A stretch of DNA of 64,000 nt from Telmatactis stephensoni (lineage: Eukaryota > Cnidaria > Anthozoa > Actiniaria > Isophelliidae), in contig JALIZF010001541.1 of the NCBI GenBank assembly GCA_029948255.1, forward strand, positions 62,001-126,000. The letters run 5' to 3'. The translations under genes and the position numbers were made by a program. Of the stretch, positions 30,571-48,397 are shown piece by piece; position 1 is the stretch's first letter; each line of letters starts with the position of its first letter. The notes beneath the pieces are model-generated. The model did no database searches and had not been told where the DNA came from. It saw only the letters and a list, made by a program, of their open reading frames with translations.

Positions 30571-33207
30571 GTTGAGGTCTTCAGTGGGGAATCTATCTGC
30601 TTGGATATACGTCTGTTACGATACTGAATATTGATACGGTACGATAAGTATTTTGTCGTATAGTACGAAATATGCATCCAGTCAGGATTTCAAGTTTTGA
30701 TTGATCACTGACCAAAATCTTATGGATTTTTTCTGAGTGCGATCATTTAAGTAGCATCTTATCAATGTAAATCGTTTAAAATAAATCGAATCCTTTCCAG
30801 GCAAATGTTTAACACGAATCGTCCTATTAAATCGAGTAAAGACCTTTTTTCGGACTTCTGTGCAAACCCCTCAAACAAACGTGTTCACTACACCACAGCG
30901 CTCACTTAAAGGTCTACAAGGTATATCCGGAATTGCTTTGTCAGATCTAAATTAGATTTAATAGGATTATATCACCATACAAATTGTTATCTATTCCATC
31001 GCTAGCTATAGCTTATCAGTATATTAAGATCTGGTGATAATTAATGGGGAAGGTATACGCCCAAAACCTATTTCCCTACTTGTTTCAGCTGCGTCAATTA
31101 ATGATAGAGCATTTTGAAGACGAATTCAAAAGATTATTATTTATCTTGAATACACTTTTCAAAATCGTCGATTGATTCGCTTGGGTTTGCATTGTTTTGT
31201 TGAAATTGGCAAAGTCAAATTTTCTTTGGCGGAGAAAAAGGTTATTACAAAAGCAAGTCAAAAAAAGCGTCACGTTCGATTCGTCACGAAGTTTGCCCGC
31301 TAAGTTCAATTTTTTTTACTAGTATTCCATGATTGTAACATTAAGATATAGTGCTTTAAGCACTTTTTCTCTTTTCATTTTTTAGTGCTAGACCAATGAC
31401 CTAACTTATATGACTATATCTTAGCTATCCACCAAGGTTAACTCTCACAGTTATTGTGGAAAACCTTGTACTTGTAAATATGTATAATTATCGTGTAACA
31501 AAAAATATATGAAATGCCTGTACTAAATATAGAAATATCCATGTCTATGCCTAAGCAAAGTTTATATATGGCTCACTTTTTCTGTAGAAGTTAAAAAAAG
31601 AACAAAAAATAAATTGAAGTTTGTTGAACTACTATAAATTTACCTGAAAATGTAAATCTTGCGCGCATTTGTCGACTGACCATCTTGTCTCGTTTCAGCT
31701 CCTCTTGTTTCAAACGACGTTTAAAAAACACTTATTTTGAACTCTTATGACATTCCAAGACGGTTTCAACATGGAAGAGCAATTAAATCACCATTAAGAA
31801 GTTAAAAATAGAGTGAACAAATAAGACAGCGACAGATCCAGTAAACAAGTGCAGATCAATTTTCTCGTCAAGTTATAACGAATGTTTGTCGTGTAAACTC
31901 TATCAGTTAGTGTAAATTACACAAAGATATGGATTTTATTGTGACAGAGTTCGGATAATAGAATCCACAAGAATACCACTTGATGGGGATTAGTGACAAG
32001 CCGACATTTTAGTCTAAAGTCAAAAATTATTAGTTTAACCACAAAATGATGAAATGGGAGACACTGAACGGCTTAAGGCGTCAATTCCATAAAATTATGA
32101 AATCTTCTAGTCACTCTGAGACAATTTGCTTTTATTCAACAATAAACCAAGAAAAACGCATAGACACATAGTCACGTAACGGCTTTACACCAGTCATGCG
32201 CAGTGGTCTGCTTATACGTGAGCATATCCTCAGTGTCCAATTATATCCACTGAACCAAAAAAGCTGAGTTGGATAATCAACCAAAAGTGTAAATTATACC
32301 CTTTGAAAATAATTTGGAAAGCTTTACTACGCCAAGAGTTAATGTTTGGGTGTTTTTTTCAGTTTGTATGGCCGTATTCTGCCTGCGGCGACCTGGCAAA
32401 TATCAGGGTCGTTGAGAATATTTCACAACACTGATTTCTGAATTGATCTGCTGATAAACGAATAGTCATGAAAAAGGCCTTTTCCACGACATTTTGGTAC
32501 CATCATGTTTAAGTTAATTTGATCGGATAATCTCGTTTTTGGTGGACAAACTTGTTCTGTTTTAAACAATAAAATGAGAAATTTTCATGCTAAAACGTGC
32601 TTGCTTTGCCAACTCATTCAGCGTGAACCCCAATGTCAAATCTAAAAAACCTGGCATTTTACATTTATTGTATACTCGTACGTTGTGTTTGATTATATTT
32701 TCATATTGTTTGTCTTTGTTCCTCTGTGAGGACGTCCCGGACGTCAGAGGCTCTGACTTGCCGTATTTATGAGCTAACAGCGTGAACGTTTTGTCCGTCA
32801 ATGAACCAGATTAAAACCTCTATTACATAGTACTCGACAGTTTAATGGCTATATTGAGCTAAGCTTTCCGCAGTAGCACAGTCCACATGCTCAAAACCTA
32901 TTAGCCATGCCAACTTATGGTAAAACAAAGCGAAAGTTGAAACTTTATACAGAAATTGAACGTAAAAAGTACTTGGTGTCCCCCAAAAATTATACGTTGG
33001 GTATTTTAGAGAATGTTGATTCACAACGCGATAAATAATGTCCATGATTGATGTGAATGATTGATTTCCAACAGAAAATATAACTTCAGCAAGTTCATCT
33101 TAAATTTCGTACTTACTATACTTCTTTCAGCTGTAGTTATTGTTCCATGACTACCCGTTGGTTGTCCAATTATTCTCTAGTATCTTCATTACTGCATGGT
33201 CTCTCGC

Positions 33208-33420
33208 TAATTGTGCTATATCCATAAGCCAACCACATCTTGGATTTTTCAAGATCATGATCTACAGGTCAAGCAGTGCGTTTACAATGACGAGAATGCA
33301 TGCCAAATGCGAGTCAGCTGTAAGTCGTATTCGCACTTCAATTTCATGTGCAAAACACACTTGAAGTTGATTAATTGTCCATGTGCAGTTCCCGAGAACA
33401 ATCTTTGGGAAAACATCTGA
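33208..33420 (+). pseudogene. Possible decayed PAN/apple-domain exon
   Basis: In one frame the text FQDHDLQ is followed by ACQMR, VSCKSYSHF and FMCKTH, an order like a PAN domain, but the expected cysteine after CQMR is absent in this frame. Part of the missing CES text appears in an overlapping frame, as after a small indel. A polypyrimidine-AG stretch occurs upstream near 33130. It could be chance or a remnant of a PAN gene. Confidence 0.3.
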
Positions 33421-33680
33421 AGATATTTGGTATATAATTACCTTGGAATGGAGAGACATTCATGACTGCAGAGTTGTTTTGAAAAAGATAAGGCAAATAA
33501 AGATTATCGTTACATCTTTTATTAAAATTTACTTTCATTTTGAAGATTGCGCTTATCATTAGTGAAGATAACTAAATTTTCTGCGTAGAATCTTCACTAA
33601 TGACTATCCTGAAGATGGCACTAGCAGCATCTATATTATTCTAGCGTAAACTTACTTTAAATGTTTATGTTTAAAACTCT

Positions 33681-33734
33681 TAGATATAAAAGTTATGACG
33701 TCGAGAAAACTTGTTGTCATAACTTTTATATCTA
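33681..33734. repeat. Perfect 19-bp hairpin
   Basis: TAGATATAAAAGTTATGAC is followed after 16 bases by its exact reverse complement. A second small hairpin lies at about 33557-33604 (TTAGTGAAGAT mirrored). These may be tiny MITE remnants. Confidence 0.85.
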
Positions 33735-35120
33735 AACTTACTTTCATCATTTTTTGGACGAGAAAAAAGAGAGCACAGAATCGATCCAGTGCTCAGAAAT
33801 GCACAACTTTCCGCACTGAACCTTGTTTAAATTACTGGAGAATACAGATATCGACTTTGCGTCGATCTTGCAATAACGTAAAGTATATCCAAACGAGTTG
33901 CAAGTCGCTATGATTTAAAATGGAAATTGGACATTCTCAAAGTCACTTCAAGACATTGCGCCGAAGTCGCTGCAAGTTTGTATTCAAAGTCCAAAGTGCA
34001 TGTTTGCCTTGGAACCCCGTCCAAAAAAGTTCCAAGAGATAATGAGGGCAAAAACGCAGAAAGCACAACTAAAACGAGTCAATTAAACTGAAACGGTATT
34101 TTGTTGCTGTGCGCGCGTTAGCAGTGATAACCTTAACTCGCTACTTTCATGATAGTATATGTTTTAATCACTACCCCGAGGGCCCCTGAGACTCAAGACG
34201 GAAACTTTCATCTTATCACAACATTTTTCAAGACACTTTTCATGGGGAGTGACATTTAGTAATTTGCGCTCATTTACGCTCTTCTTTTAGAGTAGACAGT
34301 ATTTATAATGATGAGGCAGAACTCACTTACCGCATTCATCATATTCAATCACTTACAAGGTTCCAATCCAATGCGCGGTTTAAAGAGTCGTCAATATTCC
34401 CGGCAGAGTCTCAGTTCAGCTGAGCTGCTGCGTTGCCATCTGTATTTATGGTGATTGTTGATAACTTTTCAACACACACAACAATCACATTTCTACATTC
34501 ATATAAAGAGATCCTTGGAGTAGTCTTGTTTCTTGAAGATTGGATTTGAACAAATTTGCTTTATGATAACATTTTGGATGACCCTTAAGATGTAAATACT
34601 GAATTGGCTAGTTAACGATACGAAACGCAAAAATGTGAGTGTCGAATGAAATGGAAATAAGGAGCCTTCCTGGCTTATTGCAGTCTTATCATCCCGCAGG
34701 GCAATGTAATTACTAAAGACAAATTTACGAAACCGAGAGGCAACTACTGATACGATTCACGGGAAAATGGATGTTGAAGGAAGTGGTAGTTAACGAGCCG
34801 CAATTGCAAACGCGATCTAATTTCCCCGCGAAGGATAAGAGTTACTCCAGTAAAAACTGCAGAGCTCTTGATTGTGTTGAACTTGAGATTCGATACTTCG
34901 AAGGGAAGAAATATTGCGGACTTAGCTTAGCTTGTTCTGCAACATACGCGTATCTCTTGATTTTTAATGAGTGGATTCATACTCTCTTTCATCCATTGTG
35001 ATGACTGGTAAGGCATGTAAACTTCCGATTTGCGTTTGATCGCTCTTCCACCTTTCACGCAGGGCGCGTCACGACCGACAAGTCATGAAACAGCGATTCT
35101 GGATTGGTAGAAGGCCCGGT

Positions 35121-35511
35121 GGGGGACTCCTATATATAAGAGGACGGGGATGTTCGTCGGAAATTTTGAAAATGACCCCTAAAAGGTACCTGAGTGGGAG
35201 TGGCAACAATTCATTTCTACCCCTAAAAGGTACCAATTCAAAAACAATAATAAGGAATTAAAGTAATGAAACATTTGTTATCGATGTGCTTTGAAGATTC
35301 AATTAAGATCATCGAAATCGTCCCTTTCATGCTTATTTTAGGTAGTTTATTTACCCCAAAACAGTCCCTAAAAGGTACCAGCTATGTTTCTGGTAGTCCC
35401 CTTAAGTCTGAGACACCCTAAAAGGTACCAGATTGCAGATTTTGACCCCTAAAAGGTACGACGAGCATCCCCGTCCATTTACGATCGGAGTCCCTCCCCC
35501 CCCCCCTCCCC
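35121..35511. mobile_element. G-run inverted-repeat element with CCCCTAAAAGGTAC motifs
   Basis: The left end GGGGGACTCC and the words GACGGGGATG and TCGTCGG are mirrored at the right end (CGACGAGCATCCCCGTCC, then GGAGTCCCTCCCCC). Five copies of a CCCTAAAAGGTAC motif lie inside, near 35176, 35220, 35366, 35415 and 35446. Relatives occur at 42001-42595 and 61486-61840. Confidence 0.75.
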
Positions 35512-36069
35512 CGGGGTAGAAGGTAGAATCATTCTATTTTTGCTCATTTTGATGACTGGCCTTAAGTTAAATGTTTTTGATGCTTCCGCGTCTGTTTTCC
35601 GCGACCTTGGGCAGTACGATCGACCTTGGGCGTACAGAAAGAGACACAAAAAAACGAGCCCGAGTTCGTCCAAAGGTGAATAGCCCCCATACTGATGATG
35701 ATTGGTATGGAAATTAAGTGTTTCTGTAGCTTCCGGTCCTGCCTCGATCTTCCTGCCCCCTCCGGCTGTGCCGGAGGAAAGAGGGCGTGTCCAAGAACCG
35801 AAGAAGCCACGAGTAGCGAAGTTAATGACCTAGGGACCAATAATGGGTTCTCGACGACTGACATGACTGTTGATTCGTTTGTGTTGTTTCAAATTCCAGG
35901 ATCACAAAAAAATTTATTCAAAGAACTCGGTTTGAAAAAGGCTGCCATTACCAAGAAGAAGAAAAAATTCCATTTAGTCATTTTCTCTATTGAAAACTTT
36001 CATAGTAGTTTAAAAAAAAGTTTAGAACTTTCATAATAATTTTAAAGAAATTTTAAAGAAAGAGAATCA

Positions 36070-36100
36070 TTCAGAGCCTGTTTTTCTACAGGCTCTGAAT
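36070..36100. repeat. Perfect 12-bp stem hairpin upstream of the FYVE gene
   Basis: ATTCAGAGCCTG and its exact complement surround an 8-base T-rich loop, about 210 bp before the predicted start codon of the FYVE gene. It may be a small element remnant or a structured 5' region. Confidence 0.8.
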
Positions 36101-36310
36101 ACTAGGAATTGCAAAGATCTTGACGCCACGTCGTGTTTTCCTTACTTCTTCAGTCCAACAATCCAAGTCGCGTTTTTTATTCTCATACGTAGCTCCGCTG
36201 ACCATGCATGCACAAGTGCTCAAATGCTTTGACATTTGAGCATGACTTCATGATCAACTGGTGGTATGAGTTTTTGAAGCATAATTTGGCCCTACGTTTT
36301 CGTTCAAACC

Positions 36311-39300
36311 ATGGCAAAAGACAGATATTATCGATCACAGTCTCTAAATGCTCAATGGGTTGATCTAAGCCAGTCAATAAGTACGCTTTTGGTGGAAAAC
36401 GAGCGATCAAACTCAACAAAACCGGAAGCTCCGACCTTTGTCCAAGTGGAAAGACCACAAATAACCACCAAGCACTGGATAGACTCTGCAAGTAGAACTC
36501 ATTGTATTGCTATTGAATGTGGTAAAAAATTTACTCTTACAGAGAGAAGGCATCATTGCCGAAGGTGAGTCTCAAAACGACTTGCAGCATGCATTCTACA
36601 CAGGAAGCCCAGACCAATCCCGCATCCCACTGTATACAAATGTAATCAAATGAATGATTTTGTTTGATTTCTTATTAGATGTGGAGAAGTGTTTTGTGGA
36701 AATTGTTCTCAATATAGGCGAAGATTATCTTTGCTGGCTACACCAGATACTGAAGGCATACTCTACAGAGTAGGTTAATTTGCAGCTGTTCTCTGGGAAA
36801 GTTTATTCTGTAAAGTTTTCCTTTTAGATTGTTTAATTGTTTCAGGCCCTGAATGCCAGGACTTAAATGATAGGGTGGGGGGAGGTAATTTTAATTAACT
36901 ACTCTAAATGTTTTAACAAATTCCCTTCAAAACACCCATGGCGATAGGCCTGCATGCTTTTACAGTGCACACTAGTTTTACCCATCTCTTATTTTCCTTC
37001 CTTGAAAGACCCCTGTAATAGATGGTATTAAACCAATTTTTGCTGCAAGACAAGCATAAGCACAAGCATAAAGATAAAGATTGTCTGTTTTATGCATGTG
37101 CATGCATGAACTCAGTTTTCATGAAAAACAGTTTTTGTAAACATATATAAATAATAACTATTTATGTAAGTATCCAACTAATTGGGGGACACTGTACTCT
37201 CTCACACACTATACCTCTACATTAAGTATTTTGCAAATATCACTCGACTCACAGGTTGATTTTTGGGATTGGTGGGATTCTGAGTATAATAAACTTCACT
37301 CATTCATTCATTCATTCATGCGACTGTGCTTGCATGTGTTCAATTTGTGTTAATAGACCATTTCACGGTTCTTGTCGCTCAACCTCAGCCTCGACAGCGT
37401 GTAATATATTCTTTAGAAATTGACTACAGCCCATGGTAATGTAAGGAATGCACACATCAACAAACAATCGAAACACTTTAAAATTCCACGGGCTGTAGTC
37501 AAATTCTAAAGAATATATTACACGGTGTCGAGGCTGAGGTTGAGTTACGAGAACCGTGAAATGGTCTATTAATATGGAGCATTCATGGGTTTCACCCGAC
37601 GTCATTTTCAGTCTTGTTGGAATTTTCATCAGCTAAAAGACAAGTTTTCAATAGAATATGGTTGAGAGCATATATGGTGGTCAAATTAACCACCATTAAT
37701 TTTGAAGCAGATACTGAGATTCATCAGCTGTTTGAAAGCCAGCAATTATTTTTAAGGGTGTTCACTTAATTTCAGGTTTGTAAAAAGTGTTTTGATGTTG
37801 GTCCTCAAACTCTTGGAGCTGTGCGATCCTGTTTGGATCACTTCAAAATGTACAAACAAAAACACAAAGAGAGGTCAGTCAATAACAATGAAAACTTCAA
37901 AACTTCTGTTAATGGTTTTAAAAAGCTTAATTTCCAAGAGGAGAGCCAAAGGCTTGTTGAAGGATTCAAGAAGAAAGTTGGCTCCTCAAGAATTAAAAAC
38001 TTTGTGGCTGAAACTCTTGGAGCAGTTAAAGTTCCTGATTGGCAGAAATCCAAGCACTGGGTTGTGAGTATATTAATTGTAATACAACATTTATAGGTCA
38101 TCAGTGAATGAAGTGTTTTTATCTTTCTGTGTTTCATAATTGTATTCCTTAGGGACTCATCATTTATAATCTGCATGTTTGTAGGGGTAGGGGATAACAG
38201 TTTTTGCTCTACAAGTTTGAGTTAAGAATCTGACCATCCCCCCCCCCCCCCTTCCTTAAAGTGTTCAAGATTTGTTCCCCCATCTGACCTCACCCAGATG
38301 ATCAATATTTGCATAAACTGACACTATGGTCATCTGCATGTGCAATTTAAATTCCATTGTCATTAATTTTATCATGAATTTGTACAGTGGTAATATACAC
38401 ATTATATGTACATCTATTAAGTACCATTAAGTACTACATCAAGACTCAGGGGATAACCTAGTTGGGACCTAGAGTCCGTTCATTTACCCCTCATTGCTTT
38501 GATATCTGTACACTTTTCAGTACATTTGATATATTGAAATAACTTATGTTGGTGTACTTGATGATATTTTGGAATTTATATTTCACAGGAAAAGTCTGAG
38601 AAATGTTTGCTGTGCTGTAAGACATTTTCTCTGACTGAACTCAAGTCTCACTGCAGGTATAGAGCTATTTTTATAAAATGTTTGTTTTTGTAAAACTTTA
38701 AAACTTTTGTAAAAAGTCCATAAGGTGCTACACTGCATGCCAGGTCTCAAGGTTTAGAGTGGTCATCATTTTTGTCCTAAATCCATTAAAACATCAAAAA
38801 AATCCATAAAAACATCAAACAAATCCATAAAAACATCAAGACACTGCATTGCATAACACTTTTTTATAGCCATAAGAGTCCACTGGTTATAATGGCAAGT
38901 ATGTTGCATGTTAATCATGTACATAAATCACTCTGGAAATGTTAAGAATGAACATATACGATGGTCAGGAGTTTATTTTGAAAGTTTGACAATAGTTTAA
39001 TCATATATTTTCAAACCATGGTACATGTATGGTGGGACCCAGCCTCATGGACACTTGGTTATTACAGAATGATGTTATTCTGTCCCGACCGAAAAAAATG
39101 CCTATAAAATTACCAGTTTGATATAGACACCTGGTTAATACAGATACTCTGTCTCGTCCACATGATGCCCATATTAACCATGTTTCACTGTAATAATTAC
39201 AGTGACTTTTAAAGTCACTGTAATTTTTAATAATTAAATTAATTATTAAAGACATCTGTTAGGTTCTGCAGAGTATTCTTGTGATATTATGTCACGGTCA

Positions 39301-40400
39301 TTTTTATTACATGTACATGTCGTCATCAGTTCTTTTTACTTAACTTTTATAGGGTCTGTGGTAAAGTTATCTGTTCTTCATGTTCATCTGATACATTAAT
39401 AGTCTATGTCGATGATGATAACATTATTAAGTGGTGTCTTATAAACATAATTGGTTCACCTGACAAAGAGCCAGCAGTATGTATGTATTTAAAGATATGT
39501 AACTACTGCCATGGTGAACTTGCAGAAATTCAAGGAAATGCGGCTATTGATGCACAAAAAATGGAAACTGATGGGCTGTCATTAGTTGATGAGGTTGCTG
39601 ATATAAATAAACTCTTAACTGGAGTACAAGATAAGATTTTAGTCACTCTTCCAAAGTTTGAACAGTTGGTTGATGCAGTAGAAGCCAAGGGAGATCTCAA
39701 AAATCTGATACCACAAGGACAAAGTGCAACACAGTTAGTAGCGAAATACCACCTAGACTTGTCTGATCTCTTTACAAAGTTTGCAGTTGTCATGCAAAGA
39801 CTCAAAAAACTGAAACCACAGACAAACACCCAGGTTAAACTAGCAAAAAACTTGACATCAGCAAAGTTTTGCTTTTACAATGACCACTTTCCAATTTATC
39901 GAGAAAGCAAAAGAAGGTTAGAAGAAGTACTTCCTCTCAATGTTCTTGAAGGAGTCCAGAAGATTGTGGATGAGCAAGCAATTAATAGTGCTTACATAGT
40001 CATCAAACAGCTGGGCCTTGAGGCTGTTCTTTTGGACTCCAAATATAAAATTGATGATCAGATTCCTGGAGTTTTGGCAACTTGTGAAGAAAACTGTTTG
40101 GATGATTTAAAACATCAACTCAATAGCATCAATGCTGACTGTGACAAACATCTTCAAACTGTTAAAGAACTCTTGCAAATCCAGTTGAAAAATCATCGGC
40201 TTGTTAAGCCTTCTTCACGCTGCACTAGTGCATATGGTGGAAAGTATGTTCAGTGGTTTTTGCTTGATAGAAGTTATCTGTTGCTTTCGCAAACTATTAG
40301 ACAACTAAATGACAAAACTGCTGATAAAAAATTCCAACTGTCAAAAAATGCTTTACAAGAAGCACAAGTGCAAATTGATCAGTTGCGAGATCAGTCTTAA
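36311..40400 (+). CDS. Protein with two FYVE-type zinc fingers (582 aa, 5 exons)
   Basis: Exons: 36311-36564, 36679-36769, 37776-38063, 38589-38656, 39353-40400, all GT-AG; total 1749 nt, 582 codons plus TAA. FYVE 1 spans about residues 55-122: a W near 56, then RRHHCRRCGEVFCGNC, the signature that binds phosphatidylinositol 3-phosphate on endosomes. The first cysteine pair is spaced C-x4-C (C65, C70) rather than the usual C-x2-C. A second finger at about 209-285 has CLLCCKTF and SHCRVCGKVICSSC. It lacks the basic RRHHCR run (it reads ELKSHCR), so lipid binding there is doubtful. The C-terminal ~295 residues are helical-looking, rich in L, K, Q and D, with no domain I recognise. Family knowledge suggests an endosomal or autophagic trafficking role; this is inference. 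The start was chosen as the first ATG of the exon. An ATTAAA at 40415 may serve polyadenylation. Confidence 0.85.
37178..37255. repeat. Dispersed repeat fragment shared with 20523-20597
   Basis: It contains CTCTACATTAAGTATTTTGC and TCACTCGACTCACA in the same order as the 20.5-kb copy. It lies in intron 2 of the FYVE gene. Confidence 0.65.
37354..37568. mobile_element. MITE of the TAGACCATTT family, copy 2, TTAA target site
   Basis: Terminal repeats TAGACCATTTCACGGTTCT are perfectly mirrored apart from small changes. TTAA directly flanks both ends (37350-37353 and 37569-37572), which fits piggyBac-like or Kolobok-like integration. The arms include CCTCAGCCTCGACA. It lies in intron 2 of the FYVE gene; the related copy 1 is at 5093-5384. 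Confidence 0.9.
39029..39191. mobile_element. Tigger-like element relic
   Basis: Read on the minus strand the right edge begins CAGTGAAACATGGTTAATAT, and internal words alternate GGTTAATACAG and CTGTCTCGTCC, as in pogo/Tigger-derived repeats. The left end is poorly preserved. It lies in intron 4 of the FYVE gene. Confidence 0.4.
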
Positions 40401-41637
40401 AGATTCAATGCTACATTAAATTATTTCACAATTGATTTTCATATCATCAAGCTTTTTTTAAAGAATGATGTTAATAATATTAATAATAATGATGTTTACA
40501 AAATAGTAGGGTATAATAACAATAATAAGGTAAAAATTGATAAATACATAAAATATATAAGAAACAATTTTATTTTTGCTAATTATTTTTGATAACTTTT
40601 AAAATTCTTGTTTGTACACATACATGTATATGTATAAACCTGAGCTGACTGCACTACTGTCACGTAAAAATATAACTGTTGCATCAGTAAAGCAAGAAGT
40701 ATGACTACAGGGCTCATTTTCATTCACAGTTATTTTTAAATTTGTGTGTGTTAATTTGAATGTTAGAGAGAATTTTACAGACAGGCAGGACAGGACAGCT
40801 GACTAGCAAACATGGCTAGGAATTAAACTTAGAGAAGGGCTTGACACAGTCAAAACACTGCATGCGAAACCCATGTCATGACTTTTTTGTTTTTGTTTTC
40901 ACCCATGAACTCTATTCTAGAAATTACAAAGTATGGAGCTCTACATTTTAAAAATTCACCAATTGGCTCCTAGCCATCATGTGGAGTACTTCTTGTTATG
41001 GTCATGAAATTTTTCAGACATTGTCACAATTGTTAGCTATTTCAAAAAAGGTTGGTGGGGTGAATGGCAAATAGCAATCGGTGATTGGTGATTGTACGAC
41101 GGAAAGGAAATTTGGGCTAATAAGAATTGCTTTATTTTCATTAATTAAATACCCAAGCAATGCAAGAACCATGCAGTAAAGACCTTGTTGGACAAAGTAG
41201 CCGATAGGCAATTCATATCTCTGCAGCAGATAGCAGTCTAATAGCATGACCACAGTTCTTTTGGTCATGCAATCACCAATTGGCAATGCCATTTGCACTC
41301 GGCCTTTTTTTGAAATAGCTATATATACAATGTAAATTATGGAAAAGTTTGTACATCTACGTACATGTATCAACTTGATATATTTTGATTTACAGTTGTT
41401 TCATTTGCTTTTATTAAAATATAGTTCTAACCTTAATTTGAAATAATATTTTCAACAATTCTTTAGATAACTAAAAGACCATGCAAGCTGGAAAAGTCTG
41501 TACATTTGTATGACAATTCCGTAACAATGTCCAAACACTTTTGTGACTTTAACATGAAGTAGGGCCTCCATGTGATGGCTAGGGGCCATTCGGTGAATTG
41601 TCAACCTATCCTACACTATAAAAAACTTGGCTTGCTC
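40401..41637. other. Convergent intergenic spacer between the FYVE gene and sulfatase 1
   Basis: It holds the 3' ends of two convergent genes. An AATAAA on the minus strand near 41414-41419 is a possible polyadenylation signal for the sulfatase. An inverted-repeat element occupies 41034-41321. The 119-codon minus frame at 41014-41373 overlaps that element and has no domain, so it is not called. Confidence 0.5.
41034..41321. mobile_element. MITE with TAGCTATTTCAAAAAA ends
   Basis: TAGCTATTTCAAAAAAGG at the left is mirrored at the right, and GGTGATTG with CAAAT/GGCA words continue the arms for about 60 bp. No target duplication was resolved. Confidence 0.75.
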
Positions 41638-47378
<5,741 letters not shown>

Positions 47379-48397
47379 ATTTGAAATCTTTAAACCGGAT
47401 CTAGTAACATTTCCGGTATCGAATAACTACTATACGGTTGCCCACAAGTGTCAAACTCAAACCTCTCACGGCAAACTCAAATCTCTCTCGGCAAACTGAA
47501 ACCTCTCACGGCAAACTCAACCTTTGCACGGCAAACTCAAACAGACCTCTCCAAACTCAAACAGTTGATTGACTTGATTGGGATATCTGTGGTAATTATG
47601 GGATAGAGGCTGGATAGAGGTCGAGAGGCTTGCACGAAAGAGCGCGAAAATTTACACAGGTCACAACTGGAAAGGTCGTCACAATAACAGAGTCTGAGAG
47701 AGTCTGGGGTCAACTTGAGATTTATTGTTCTTGAATGTGTGACGAACTGTGTTCGTTGACTCTAGCGCACGTAGGTTTCACTAAAAAACGCATTTCTTTC
47801 TTTGTAATAACTGTAGTCAAATGTGACCTTTACCAGGACCTTTACCAGCAGAAAGCTCCAATCACCTGCTTTTGTTTGAAGATTGCATTGCGTGACGACT
47901 GTTGCATTACATATTTTCCCGCCTTTTTTGAGCGCGCGCGCGCGTCCAGCAAAAGCAGCAGCTGCAAATAATTTTATACAGAAACAGCATGGTTTTCAAG
48001 GCTGCATGGGAAGTTTTGAGTCTTTTAATGTTTCTGTTTTTACTTCTTATTCCGTTCTTATATTTCCCTGCAGGAAATGAACTTGAAATATGAATTAACG
48101 GCATCATCTCTGGTAAGTTTTCTGAACTATATAAGTGAACTTGAGAGAAAGTAAGTTCTTGGCATGAAACGGTCAGAGCATTCCCCTAGTGACAGAAACT
48201 GAATAACCGAAAACCAACCTGCCAAAATATAACTTAAGTTACATGAATTTTCTTTTTAGACAATAATAGGCCATTTATACGGGGACAAATAAACTCTCTG
48301 TTATAAACAAAACTTTTTGTCCTCGTTGCCTTTTTATTGGTACACTGATTTTTCATTTTCTACGAGTTTGTCCAATTTATTTAAGTCTTATGTTTCA
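47379..48397. other. Spacer between sulfatase 1 and the PAN-EGF-F5/8C gene
   Basis: It holds the upstream region of sulfatase 1 and the 3' flank of the next minus-strand gene, whose likely AATAAA signal is at 48333-48338 on the minus strand. A CG-alternating run is at about 47931-47945. No gene is supported. Confidence 0.5.
47452..47564. repeat. 20-bp tandem repeat upstream of sulfatase 1
   Basis: Units start at 47452, 47472, 47492, 47512, 47532 and a partial one at 47552. The consensus is CAAACTCAAACCTCTCACGG with one to six changes per unit. The array begins 74 bp upstream of the minus-strand start codon, where promoter or 5' UTR is expected. Confidence 0.92.

Larger units (their letters stand above)
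24481..36310. other. Gene-poor interval between the DUF885 array and the FYVE gene
   Basis: No intact gene is supported in about 11.8 kb. Open frames here are short and without recognisable domains. The interval contains MITEs (27527-27816, 28838-28962, 35121-35511), a tandem duplication (29065-29352), a SINE (29403-29727), a 77-bp tandem array (30155-30570), small hairpins near 33557-33734 and a possible decayed PAN exon (33208-33420). Regulatory DNA for copy A and for the FYVE gene must lie partly here, but no motif is decisive. Confidence 0.5.

Noticed and set aside
41014..41373. 119-codon minus-strand frame
   Set aside because: It overlaps a MITE with mirrored ends and has no recognisable domain.
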